From: Pyramidobacter sp. C12-8 | GTDB lineage: Bacteria > Synergistota > Synergistia > Synergistales > Dethiosulfovibrionaceae | DNA: 64,000 nucleotides | Direction of reading: 5' to 3' | Assembly: GCF_002007215.1 (NCBI RefSeq) | Contig: NZ_MUHX01000005.1 | Coordinates: 1 to 64,000, forward strand | Shown: positions 33,128 to 41,139 of the stretch, in pieces | Position numbering within the stretch: position 1 is the first letter of the stretch | How the letters are laid out: every line of letters begins with the position of its first letter | Translations under genes and position numbers: made by a program | The notes under the pieces: generated by a model | Databases searched by the model: none | The model's input: the letters and a program-made list of their open reading frames with translations, nothing else | What the model was told of the DNA's origin: nothing

Positions 33128-33807
33128 AAAAATATGTATGTTTGTGTCTGTTCTGGTTTGTGTCCGCCGCGCCCGTCCTGGCGGTCCCCGCGCCGCTGGA
33201 GCGGCTGCGCGTCGCCTTTGCGCCGGGCGCGGAGCGTCTCTCCGTGCTGGCCGCCGCGCCGGAATCGCTGTGGCGCGACCATCTCGGTCTGCCGGTGGAG
33301 AAAGTTTTCTGCGCCGGCGACGAGGAACAGTTGGCGGCTCTGGCCGAAGGGCGCGTCCACATCGTCGCTTCGATCCGCGCCTCGAAAGTCTTCGCGGCTG
33401 CCGCCCGGGGCCAGGTGTTGCGCATCGTCACCATCGCCTGTCGCCCGCGGCCGGAACGTGCCGGATATACGGCGGAAGACGACGAACTGGTCTCCGTCAC
33501 GACCGGCCAGTTCATCATGGATCACAACGACGCCGTGCGCGCTTTCATGGACGCGCAGGCCGACGCGGCCGAATGGCTGGAACGGGATGGAGAAGCGGCG
33601 GCGCTCCTGGCGCGGACTGCCGGTCTTGACGCCGCTCAGGGCGAAGAACTGCGCCGCGGACGTTCCTTCTCGCCGCAGCTGACCGACAAGGATTTCGACG
33701 CGCTCACGCGCACGCAGGCGCGCCAAAGAGCGCTCGGACTCACCGGGCCGCGGGCCCTGCGCTCGTTTATTTACTATCGTCAGCTGCGCCTGCTGACGCC
33801 CAGCTGA
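33124..33807 (+). CDS. Shortened SsuA/NMT1-like substrate-binding protein
   Basis: 227 residues with a signal peptide (MKKYVCLCLFWFVSAAPVLA). The N-terminal lobe is like the binding protein encoded at 34287, up to GQVLRIVTIA. It then jumps to ELVSVTTGQFIMDHNDAVRAFMDAQ, which aligns with EVLSVTTEATLRDHPDLVEKFLAAR of the other protein. About 100-110 residues that form most of lobe II are missing. The frame is intact and coupled by ATGA to the ATPase, so it may still be made. It could be a degraded paralogue or a protein with a changed role. Confidence 0.7.
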   Translation: MKKYVCLCLFWFVSAAPVLAVPAPLERLRVAFAPGAERLSVLAAAPESLWRDHLGLPVEKVFCAGDEEQLAALAEGRVHIVASIRASKVFAAAARGQVLRIVTIACRPRPERAGYTAEDDELVSVTTGQFIMDHNDAVRAFMDAQADAAEWLERDGEAAALLARTAGLDAAQGEELRRGRSFSPQLTDKDFDALTRTQARQRALGLTGPRALRSFIYYRQLRLLTPS

Positions 33808-33891
33808 TGCAGCGAATGATCTCCGGCGGAGATCGTGCATCTGAAAAAAAATCGCGCCGCAGCGCGGCGCTCGCGCGAAGGAGGTTACCCC

Positions 33892-34275
33892 ATGCGCATC
33901 ACGGATTTTGATCATCTCGTTCTCACCACGGCCGACCCCGAATCCTGCCGCCGCTTCTACTGCGGCGCGCTCGGCATGGAGTATCGCGAACAGGATGGCC
34001 GCGGCGCCTTCCATTTCGGTGCCCGCAAGATCAACGTTCACACCCGCCCCGCCGAGTTCCTGCCGGCGGCGGAACGCCCTCTCTCTGGCAGCCTCGACTT
34101 CTGCCTGATCACGACGGACGACATCGAAACCGTCAAAGCCGAACTCGTCGCCAAAGGCGTGCCCATCGTCGCGGGCGTTGTCGACAGGAACGGCGCTCGC
34201 GGTCCGATACGGAGCGTTTACGCGCGCGACCCCGACGGCAATCTCGTAGAGATCGCCCAGTACGCTCATCGATAA
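33892..34275 (+). CDS. VOC (glyoxalase/bleomycin-resistance) family protein
   Basis: 127 residues with a single VOC domain pair: DFDHLVLTTADPESCRRFYCGALGMEYRE at the start and RDPDGNLVEIAQY at the end. The latter gives the metal-ligand Glu; the first ligand position is His9. GAAGGAGG precedes the ATG. The family includes glyoxalases, dioxygenases and fosfomycin-type thiol transferases. It sits between two binding-protein genes of the importer. Function not assigned. Confidence 0.82.
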   Translation: MRITDFDHLVLTTADPESCRRFYCGALGMEYREQDGRGAFHFGARKINVHTRPAEFLPAAERPLSGSLDFCLITTDDIETVKAELVAKGVPIVAGVVDRNGARGPIRSVYARDPDGNLVEIAQYAHR

Positions 34276-34286
34276 GGGGGCCGACG

Positions 34287-35219
34287 ATGAACGGGCGTCT
34301 GAAAGAATGTGCCGCCGCGCTGCTGCTGGCGCTTTCCTCCCTGCCCGCGCGCGCCGGCGGCAGGATCGCCGTGACCTACATCACGCCGCCGCTCAACGTC
34401 CCCTCCATGGTCGAAAAACGCCTCGGGCTGTTCGCAAAGCATTTCGGCCAGCCCGTGGAATACGTCGTCCTCAGGAATGGCCCCGAACAGGCTCACGCTC
34501 TCGCTGCCGGCGACGTTCAGTTTCTGCCCGCGGCCGGCTCCACCAACGTGTTCCTGTCCGTTGCCAGCGGCGCGCCGTTCAGGATCCTCGGCATCTTCGC
34601 GCGCTCGCCGCAAAGCTTCAAGATCCTCGCGCCCAAGGGCTCGCCGCTGACGTGTCCCGAAGATTTGCGCGGCAAAACCGTCGCCGGACCGCGCGGTACC
34701 ATTCTGCACGAACTGCTCGCTCTCTGGCTGGCCGGAGCCGGCATGACCGTCAACGACGTGAATTTCGTCTCCATGAACGTGCCCGCGGCGGCGGCCGCTC
34801 TCGCCGCCGGCAGGGTCGACGCCGCGCTCGTCACCGGCGTGCCGGCCTGGCGGATGGCCCGCGACGGCTACACAGTGCTGCGCGACGGCGACGGGCTGGT
34901 CGGCGGCGAAGTGCTTTCCGTCACCACGGAAGCGACGCTGCGTGACCACCCCGACCTGGTGGAAAAATTCCTTGCCGCTCGCCGCGAGACGCTGCGATGG
35001 ATCGCCGATCATCGCGGCGAGGCCGTGCGCATCGCTGCCGAAGAACTGGACCTGAGCCCCGAAGACGTGGAAGCGCAGCTGCCGCTCTACGATTTTTCCA
35101 TGGAGATCACTCCCGCCGACGCCGCGGGCTTGCAGCGCACCGCCGACTTCATGGCCGCGCAGGGCATGATGGAACGCCCCATCGACGTGCGCAGCCTGTT
35201 CGCCGCGCCGCGGCCGTAA
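34287..35219 (+). CDS. SsuA/NrtA-like substrate-binding protein
   Basis: 310 residues, full length for the family. Signal peptide (about 1-23), then RIAVTYITPPLNVPSMVEKRLGLF; CPEDLRGKTVAGPRGTILHELL and GRVDAALVTGVPAW follow as in sulfonate/taurine/nitrate/pyrimidine-precursor binding proteins. It is the last gene of the unit hydF-permease-ATPase-short binding protein-VOC. As the only complete binding protein it should be the partner of the permease at 31642. Confidence 0.87.
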   Translation: MNGRLKECAAALLLALSSLPARAGGRIAVTYITPPLNVPSMVEKRLGLFAKHFGQPVEYVVLRNGPEQAHALAAGDVQFLPAAGSTNVFLSVASGAPFRILGIFARSPQSFKILAPKGSPLTCPEDLRGKTVAGPRGTILHELLALWLAGAGMTVNDVNFVSMNVPAAAAALAAGRVDAALVTGVPAWRMARDGYTVLRDGDGLVGGEVLSVTTEATLRDHPDLVEKFLAARRETLRWIADHRGEAVRIAAEELDLSPEDVEAQLPLYDFSMEITPADAAGLQRTADFMAAQGMMERPIDVRSLFAAPRP

Positions 35220-35251
35220 AAAAGCGCGAGGACGCGAATCCCCGCTCGTCG

Positions 35252-35291
35252 AAAAATCCCCTGCAGCCTGGCGACTGCAGGGGATTTTTTT
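35252..35291. terminator. Terminator after the importer operon
   Basis: A 15-bp stem, AAAAATCCCCTGCAG (35252-35266) with CTGCAGGGGATTTTT (35275-35289), and a T run. It can act on both strands. Confidence 0.9.
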
Positions 35292-35303
35292 GCGCATGCG
35301 ATA

Positions 35304-35350
35304 CTGACGTTGATTTTCAATTGAAAGCCGTAATTGAAAATCGGTGTCAG
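35304..35350. repeat. Long inverted repeat overlapping the end of the chromate transporter gene
   Basis: CTGACGTTGATTTTCAATT (35304-35322) pairs with AATTGAAAATCGGTGTCAG (35332-35350) with two mismatches. It includes the stop codon of the minus-strand gene at 35347. No T run, so it may stabilise the mRNA 3' end or cooperate with the neighbouring terminator. Confidence 0.6.
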
Positions 35351-35907
35351 GATCCGTATGCGGCGATGCCGAGGAAGGCTGACAGAATGATCAGCGCGAT
35401 CGGCGATATTCTCCGCCGATGCGGCAGGATGGGGAAGAAAAACGCTGCCGCCAAAAGGGCCGAAAGAGCCATGGCCTTTACGTCGGCTCCGCCCGCCTCC
35501 TTGCGCAGGCAGTTATGAATGGTCATGCTGACGCCGGCCGCGAGGACGATGCCGATCACGGCCGGTTTCAGGCCGGATAGGACGGCCTGGAAACGTCGGT
35601 TGCGGAACGCGGCGCTGAAGAAGCCCATGACCAGCAGGATCATGACGAAAGACGGCAGCACGACGGCGGCAGTGGCGACAAGCGCTCCCGGAATGCCGGC
35701 CTGTTGGCTGCCGACGCAGGTCGCCAGATTGACCATAATGGGGCCGGGCGTGCTTTCGCTGACGGCGATCCAGTAGCTCAGTCGCTCCTCGCTGAGCCAG
35801 CCGTAAGACAGAACGACGTCGCGGATGAGAGGGATGGCTCCGTAGGCGCCGCCGAAAGCGAAAAAGCCCACCTTGAGAAAAGCGCACAGCAGATCGGCAA
35901 GGATCAT
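35347..35907 (-). CDS. chrA: Chromate transporter, half-size subunit 2
   Basis: 186 residues with about five membrane segments; one domain of the CHR family (chromate ion transporter). Family motifs: FFAFGGAYGAIPLIRDVV, SESTPGPIMVNLATCVG, and GIPGALVATAAVVLPSFV. Single-domain CHR proteins work as pairs. It is coupled by ATGA to the other half and lies behind an arsR gene. Family members export chromate; some may move sulfate or other anions. Confidence 0.88.
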   Translation of the reverse strand: MILADLLCAFLKVGFFAFGGAYGAIPLIRDVVLSYGWLSEERLSYWIAVSESTPGPIMVNLATCVGSQQAGIPGALVATAAVVLPSFVMILLVMGFFSAAFRNRRFQAVLSGLKPAVIGIVLAAGVSMTIHNCLRKEAGGADVKAMALSALLAAAFFFPILPHRRRISPIALIILSAFLGIAAYGS

Positions 35908-36488
35908 TTTTCTTCTCTCCCGGCGCGGAGAAGGTTTCCCGCTGAAAACAGCGCGAGGCTCAGCAGAGCGGCGCACGACAGGAGCGCGATCGAAGAAATT
36001 TTCAGCGCGAAAATTTCCGACGCTCCCATGGTTAAGAACGCGCCGGCCATGAACAGGCGGGGGCGCGCCTTTTTCGGCATCTTCCGGACCATGCGGATCC
36101 CCGCGTCCAAAACAAGAAGGCCGACAGACAGCTTGATGCCCCGAAACGCGGACGACACGGCTCGTATCGCGAGAAAACGGTCGAAGCGGGAGGCGATGAG
36201 ATAGATCACCGCAAAAGACGGCAGCACGATTCCCAGCGTCGCCGCCAGCGCGCCGCTCAGACCGGCCTGGCGGTAACCGACGAAGGTGGCGCAGTTGATG
36301 GCGATCGGTCCGGGCGTCGACTCGGCGATGACGACGACGTTCATCATCTCGTCGTGAGTGATCCAGCCTTCTCGCTCGACGCAGAGATGTTCAATCAGAG
36401 AGATCATGGCATAGCCGCCGCCAAACGTGAAAAAACCGACTTTCATGAAGACGAGCAGCAGCCTGAGCAGAATGCCGGGCTTTTTCAT
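35904..36488 (-). CDS. chrA: Chromate transporter, half-size subunit 1
   Basis: 194 residues, sister of the next gene. KVGFFTFGGGYAMISLIEH, AESTPGPIAINCATFVGY and GLSGALAATLGIVLPSF are the CHR motifs. The pair should form an antiparallel heterodimer, as known for two-gene CHR systems. Both start and stop overlap neighbours as ATGA (arsR upstream, second half downstream). Confidence 0.88.
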   Translation of the reverse strand: MKKPGILLRLLLVFMKVGFFTFGGGYAMISLIEHLCVEREGWITHDEMMNVVVIAESTPGPIAINCATFVGYRQAGLSGALAATLGIVLPSFAVIYLIASRFDRFLAIRAVSSAFRGIKLSVGLLVLDAGIRMVRKMPKKARPRLFMAGAFLTMGASEIFALKISSIALLSCAALLSLALFSAGNLLRAGREEK

Positions 36489-36853
36489 TGTCTCTCCTCC
36501 TTCGTCTCGCGCTCGCCGGCAGTTGAAAAGTCCGATCGACAACGAGCACCCGCGTTTTGGCAGCGCCGTGCGTCGGGCGGGCACGTCCGTTCGACGGCGC
36601 CCAGGTCTCCGATTTCCCGGGCCAGATCTTGAAGGGTCCGACGATCGGCGTCGTAATGCATAAAATATCCCCGCCTCTGCCCGATGACGATGCCGGCCTC
36701 CCGCAGCACTTTCAGATGCTGGGATACGGCGGCTTCGGAAAGCTCCAGCTCGCGGGCCAGCGCGCGTACGCAACGGCGATGTTCGAGCAGCAGCCTGACG
36801 ATTTTCAGGCGCGTCCCGTCCGCAAGCGCTTTGAAAAGAACCAGATGATCCAT
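36485..36853 (-). CDS. ArsR/SmtB-family transcriptional regulator
   Basis: 122 residues. Winged-helix core: LVLFKALADGTRLKIVRLLL, the recognition helix region LSEAAVSQHLKVLREAGIV, and the wing QRRGYFMHYD. The C-terminus carries CPPDARRC and a further Cys six residues later, which could sense metal or thiol-reactive anions. The ELCVCDL metal site of classical ArsR is not present (RRCVRALA has one Cys). It is first in an operon with the chromate transporter pair and probably represses it through the palindrome at 36867. Confidence 0.88.
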   Translation of the reverse strand: MDHLVLFKALADGTRLKIVRLLLEHRRCVRALARELELSEAAVSQHLKVLREAGIVIGQRRGYFMHYDADRRTLQDLAREIGDLGAVERTCPPDARRCQNAGARCRSDFSTAGERETKEERQ

Positions 36854-36866
36854 TTTGCACGCTCCT

Positions 36867-36890
36867 TTAATTAAGTGTCTGCTTAATTAA
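36867..36890. promoter_or_regulatory. Palindromic operator of the arsR-chr operon
   Basis: A perfect 9-bp inverted repeat, TTAATTAAG-N6-CTTAATTAA, lies 14 bp upstream of the arsR start. This size and position fit an ArsR-family operator. Confidence 0.75.
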
Positions 36891-36938
36891 ATTTTAGCGG
36901 GAGCTTCCGATGAAGTCAACGATAAAAACATGGCGGAT

Positions 36939-36983
36939 ACAAAACGGGCTGCGGCGAAAGACTTTTCCTTTCGCTGCAGCCCG
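36939..36983 (-). terminator. Terminator of the dpaL-ygeY unit
   Basis: CGGGCTGCGGCGAAAG (36945-36960) pairs with CTTTCGCTGCAGCCCG (36968-36983) with one mismatch; TTTTG follows on the minus strand. Confidence 0.85.
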
Positions 36984-37014
36984 GTCGTACAGGTTTTCGA
37001 TTTAACCTTATTGA

Positions 37015-38232
37015 TCAAGAAACCGAACGGCCCCGCGCAAACGCGCCGTCCCAGACGATGCGGCGGTAGTTGGCGCGGTCGGTGGCGCCTTCGGTGGAAA
37101 AGCAGAGCACGCGCGAGTTTTCGTCGAGGCGCAGCTGCTCCTTGAGCCATTTCAGCCCGGGGCTGCGCAGGACCTCGGTCACCAGGCCGAAGGCGGAAGC
37201 GCCGCTTTCGCCGGAGATCACGCGCGGATCGCCGGGCAGCGGCGCGCCGAGGATGCGCATGCCCTGCGCGGCCGGGTAGTCGGGCATGGAGACGAAGTTG
37301 TCGGCGCAGCGCCGCAGCAGCTCCCAGGCCGTCATGCCCGGCACGCCGCAGGCCAGCCCGGCCATGATCGTACGCATGTCGCCGTTCACGGCATGGATCT
37401 TGCCGTCCCGCGCCGCGGCGGTGCGGTAGATGCAGTCGGCCTGATTCGACTCGACGATGGTGACGATCGGGCGTTCCGCGCCGTACAGATTGGCGAAGAA
37501 CGCCGCCGCCGCGGCCGGCATGGAACCGACGCCGGCCTGCAGGAACACGTGCGTGGGCTTTTTGCCGCCCAGCTGCTCCGCCGTCTCCAGCGTCATGGTC
37601 AGATAGCCCTGCATGATCCGCAGAGGGATCTCCTCGTAGCCCGGCCAGGAAGTGTCCTGCACCAGCGTCCAGCCGTTCTTCGCAGCGGTATCGCGGGCCA
37701 GCGCCACGGTATCGTTGTAATTGAATTCCGTAATCGACGCGTCGGCGCCTGTCCTGCGGATGTTCTCGAGGCGCTCGGCGGCGCTGCCCTTGGGCATGTA
37801 AACGACGCAGCGCTGTTTCAGCTTGGCGGCCGTCCAGGCCACGCCGCGGCCGTGGTTGCCGTCGGTGGCGGTGACGAAGGTGGAGCCGTCGATCTTCGCC
37901 AGCACTTCGGGGCTGGTCAGCTCCGCGAAGGTCAACGAATCGGGATCGAGCCCGAGCCGTTCGGCGACGCAGCGGCCGAGGCAGTAGCTGCCGCCGAGCA
38001 CTTTGAAAGCGTTGAGGCCGAAGCGATGGCTTTCGTCCTTGACGCGCAGCGCCGCGATCCCCAGTTCACGCGCCAAATGCGGCAGGTCGGCCAGCGGCGT
38101 GGGGGCGTACTCGGGAAAGCTGCGGTGGAAGGCGCGCACCTTCTCCGCCTGAGCCGGGCCGAATTGTTCCATCGCCGCGGGGCCGATGCCGGCGTCGCGC
38201 TCGTAATGAATCGCCTTGAACCGTTCCTCCAT
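37015..38232 (-). CDS. dpaL: Diaminopropionate ammonia-lyase
   Basis: 405-residue PLP enzyme (YgeX family) that degrades 2,3-diaminopropionate to pyruvate and ammonia. The PLP Lys is Lys77 in GLNAFKVLGGSY; TATDGNHGRGVAWTA is the cofactor phosphate loop region; VFLQAGVGSMPAA and SGESGASAFG follow. Start at 38232 has AAGGAGG. It is followed upstream by ygeY 53 bp away, the same pairing as in the E. coli ygeW-ygeX-ygeY cluster. Amino-acid catabolism of this kind suits an asaccharolytic anaerobe. Confidence 0.93.
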   Translation of the reverse strand: MEERFKAIHYERDAGIGPAAMEQFGPAQAEKVRAFHRSFPEYAPTPLADLPHLARELGIAALRVKDESHRFGLNAFKVLGGSYCLGRCVAERLGLDPDSLTFAELTSPEVLAKIDGSTFVTATDGNHGRGVAWTAAKLKQRCVVYMPKGSAAERLENIRRTGADASITEFNYNDTVALARDTAAKNGWTLVQDTSWPGYEEIPLRIMQGYLTMTLETAEQLGGKKPTHVFLQAGVGSMPAAAAAFFANLYGAERPIVTIVESNQADCIYRTAAARDGKIHAVNGDMRTIMAGLACGVPGMTAWELLRRCADNFVSMPDYPAAQGMRILGAPLPGDPRVISGESGASAFGLVTEVLRSPGLKWLKEQLRLDENSRVLCFSTEGATDRANYRRIVWDGAFARGRSVS

Positions 38233-38285
38233 TTTCGTTCCTCCTTGAATGGTCATACAAAAAGGGCAAGGAACTCGCACCCTTT

Positions 38286-39452
38286 TCAGAGCGTCTCGAT
38301 CAGATGGATATAAAAACAGCAGGCCTCTTCGACCTTTGCGAGAGCGCAGCGTTCGTCGGTCATGTGCGCCAGCTTGTACTCGCCGGGGCCGAAGCCGATC
38401 GTGGGCACGCCCATCGCCACGGGAACGACGGCGTTGGTGCCGAAGTCCCAGAAGTCGTAGCGAGCGGGCGCTTCGCCGAACGTCTTTTCGTACGCGGCGT
38501 TGCAGGCGAGCGTGAGCGGGTGGCTCTCGCCGATCTTCCAAGGATCGTGCTCGGGCCGATAGACGAGCCGCGCTCCGTTCCAGCTGGTGTGGATCAGCGT
38601 GCCGGGTTCGACGGAAGCTCGTTTGCCGGCGGCCAGCGCCGCCAGTTCCGTCGCGACCTGCGCGGTGGTCTCGCCGAGGCGCAGGCGCCGGTCGAGATAG
38701 ATCTCGCAGCGGTCGGGCACGGCGTTCAACGACGCCGTCTGGCAGGAGATGTGCGACAGCACGATGGTGCCGCCGCCGTTCTCGCGCAGTGCGGCGTTGA
38801 GGGCTTCGACGCGCTGGATGATCTCCGCCATCTCGTAGACGGCGTTGACGCCCTTTTCGGGCGCCGAGCCGTGCGCCGAGACGCCGTGCGTGACGAGGCG
38901 CGCCTGCACTTTGCCGGTGTGCCCGAGCGTGATCACGTTGTCGGACGGCTCGCAGATCACGCAGAAGTCGGGCCTGACGCCGCTGTCGCGGTAAAAATGT
39001 TCGAGACAGACGCCGTCGCAGTACTCCTCGCAGACGGAGCCTGTCACCCAGACGGTCTTGCCTTCGAGCAGACCGAGCTTCTTCGCCGCTCCCGCCGCGC
39101 AGATCGACGCGGTCAGGCCGCCTTTCATGTCCACGGCGCCGCGGCCGTAGAGCATGCCGTCCTCGATCTCGCCGGCAAAGGGCGGATGCTTCCATTCGTC
39201 TGCGTTCTCGGCCAGCACGGTGTCCATGTGCGAATCGAAGTGAACCACCTTGTCGCCGCAGCCGACGCGGCCGCAGACGTTGCCCGCGGCATCGACGTAT
39301 GCCTCGTCATAATCCAGCTCCTTCATTTTGGCGAGGAGTTTCTGCGCCAGTTCGCCCTCCTGATCGGAATAGCTGCGCGTTTTCACGGTTTCGACGTAAA
39401 AATCCAGCAGGTCGCTGCGGTGCGTTTCGTTCCAGAATTTCTGAGCGATCAT
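38286..39452 (-). CDS. ygeY: YgeY-family M20 metallohydrolase
   Basis: 388 residues. M20 zinc site: HFDSHMDTV (His75, Asp77), GRGAVDMKGG, EEYCDG with the Glu ligands, CEPSDN, and a C-terminal His. The dimerisation lid begins near LGHTGKVQARL. YgeY proteins are found with selenium-dependent molybdenum hydroxylase genes in several bacteria; no such genes are in this window. Its link with dpaL suggests action on a diaminopropionate conjugate or related amide. Substrate unproven. Confidence 0.87.
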   Translation of the reverse strand: MIAQKFWNETHRSDLLDFYVETVKTRSYSDQEGELAQKLLAKMKELDYDEAYVDAAGNVCGRVGCGDKVVHFDSHMDTVLAENADEWKHPPFAGEIEDGMLYGRGAVDMKGGLTASICAAGAAKKLGLLEGKTVWVTGSVCEEYCDGVCLEHFYRDSGVRPDFCVICEPSDNVITLGHTGKVQARLVTHGVSAHGSAPEKGVNAVYEMAEIIQRVEALNAALRENGGGTIVLSHISCQTASLNAVPDRCEIYLDRRLRLGETTAQVATELAALAAGKRASVEPGTLIHTSWNGARLVYRPEHDPWKIGESHPLTLACNAAYEKTFGEAPARYDFWDFGTNAVVPVAMGVPTIGFGPGEYKLAHMTDERCALAKVEEACCFYIHLIETL

Positions 39453-39614
39453 AAAAAAGCCCCCTTTGCGGATGATGTTCTCCGAGCTGAATCAAGTATA
39501 TTGATTTCTGCGCCGTAAAGTATCACAATAGAAGCGAAAAATGCAGCGTCATTGCGCAAAAACTTCCCCAACCGGTATGAGAGCGCATTGTGCAGAAAGA
39601 TTCGGAGGAAGACC

Positions 39615-40238
39615 ATGAGGCCCGCCAGGGAATACCGCAACATCGTTTTCGACATGGGACACGTGCTGTCCGAGTACGACTCGCGCCGCGCCATCGAGCG
39701 GTTCACGGACGACGAGGCCGTGATCAAGGAGATCCGTTACGTGCTGTACTGCTCCTGCGAGTGGCAGATGCTCGATGCGGGCCTCATCGACGAGGACACG
39801 GCGCTGCGGTACACGCTGCGCCGCCTCAGCTCCGACGCCGTGCGAGAGATCGCGCGGAAAAGCTTCGAGCACTGGGAGGATTACAACCTGTGGCCCAAGC
39901 CCGGCATGGAAGAAGTGGTCAAAGCCGTCAAAGCGCGCGGCCAGAACGTCTACGTGCTTTCCAACGCGGGGATGCGCCTGACGCAGTGCTGGCGGCGCGT
40001 GCTGCCCTGCCCGGATCTGTACGACGGCGTCGTCTTCTCCGCGCCGGAACGGTGCGTCAAGCCGCAGAAATGGATCTATCGGCTTTTTTTCGAGCGCTAC
40101 GGCCTGGACCCGGCCGACTGCCTCTTCATCGACGACCTGCCATGGAACGTGCAGGGGGCCGTCGACTGCGGCATGGACGCCTGGCAGTTCGCCAGCGGCG
40201 ACGTGGCCGAACTGCGCCGCGTGCTGGAGCTGGATTGA
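39615..40238 (+). CDS. HAD-superfamily phosphatase, YihX-like
   Basis: 207 residues. Start at 39615 has GGAGGA at 5 nt. Motif I NIVFDMGHVL has the nucleophile Asp13 (second position Gly, as often in this subgroup), motif II YVLSNAG, motif III CVKPQKWIY, motif IV LFIDDLPWNV. A helical cap lies between 25 and 95. YihX acts on alpha-glucose-1-phosphate; the substrate here may differ. Confidence 0.85.
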   Translation: MRPAREYRNIVFDMGHVLSEYDSRRAIERFTDDEAVIKEIRYVLYCSCEWQMLDAGLIDEDTALRYTLRRLSSDAVREIARKSFEHWEDYNLWPKPGMEEVVKAVKARGQNVYVLSNAGMRLTQCWRRVLPCPDLYDGVVFSAPERCVKPQKWIYRLFFERYGLDPADCLFIDDLPWNVQGAVDCGMDAWQFASGDVAELRRVLELD

Positions 40239-40316
40239 AAAACTTCCGCGCCGCCGCGCGAATAAAAACGAGCGGCCGCTCGCACGTCATACGGTTGTTG
40301 ATCGGCGGAACGGAGG

Positions 40317-40937
40317 TTACCTTTCGAAAGACTTCATCAACGCGGCGAAGTATTCGGGTTCTCCGGTAGAAAAATAGTCGTACCACGCGCTTACGGTCGC
40401 TGGCGAATAGAGGGCCAACCGTTCGATGATATATCTTGCCCAGAGCAGGGAGCCTGCCGAGCCGGCCGTTATCAGATTCCCGTCGCAAACGGCCGGGACG
40501 TGCCTGTAATGAGCCAGGCCGCCGTAATTCTTAGCCAGTCCGCTCAGGAAGGAAGGCGAGTTGCTGGTATGCTCCCTGTCGTTCAGGATCCCTCGCTCGG
40601 CCAATCCCAATGTCGCGCCGCAGATCGCCGCGACTACGGCGTTTTTTTCGACCAGAGCGGCCGCTAGATCGAGCGCTTCTTTTTGTTCTTCTTTCAGCCA
40701 CGCGTCTCCGCCGATCAGCAGCAAGGCGGAGACGCTGTTTCCGTCGATCTCTTTCAGCGCGGCGTCTGGGACGATCGTCAGTCCGCCTGCGGTATGAACG
40801 GGATTTTTTGAATTCGAAACGGTGAGAAGTTCGTATTTTTTCTCGGGCAGCATCTTCTGCAGCGACAGCCCCTGCAGCGCATAACCGTGCTCCCAGTCCG
40901 CCATTGCCTCGCATAAATACATGCATATTTTTTTCAT
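40317..40937 (-). CDS. DJ-1/PfpI-family protein
   Basis: 206 residues. The nucleophile elbow is AAICGATLGLA with Cys106, and Glu16 (DWEHG) sits where the family has its paired acid. HTAGGLTIVPD and LLLIGGDAW are typical. This resembles the type-1 glutamine-amidotransferase-like YoaZ group. Possible roles include deglycase, chaperone or isonitrile hydratase activity; context gives no clue. Confidence 0.85.
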   Translation of the reverse strand: MKKICMYLCEAMADWEHGYALQGLSLQKMLPEKKYELLTVSNSKNPVHTAGGLTIVPDAALKEIDGNSVSALLLIGGDAWLKEEQKEALDLAAALVEKNAVVAAICGATLGLAERGILNDREHTSNSPSFLSGLAKNYGGLAHYRHVPAVCDGNLITAGSAGSLLWARYIIERLALYSPATVSAWYDYFSTGEPEYFAALMKSFER

Positions 40938-41061
40938 TCGCGTTCGCTTCTCTCTGGATAAAATGTATATTTATAATAACATGTCAGGCAATTTTGCCGC
41001 AACATGTTCATGGACAGGGAATCTGAACGCCGGCCGGTCCAGAAGCGTTTGAAAAATTTTC

Positions 41062-41090
41062 TTGTAAGGCTGCCCGCGGCGGGCTATGAT
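41062..41090 (+). promoter_or_regulatory. Promoter of the LigB-type dioxygenase gene
   Basis: TTGTAA (41062-41067) and TATGAT (41085-41090) with a 17-bp spacer. Confidence 0.55.
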
Positions 41091-41139
41091 CCGGGCAGGT
41101 CCAAAATTCGAATGGAATTCATTTGAAGGAGTCATTCAC

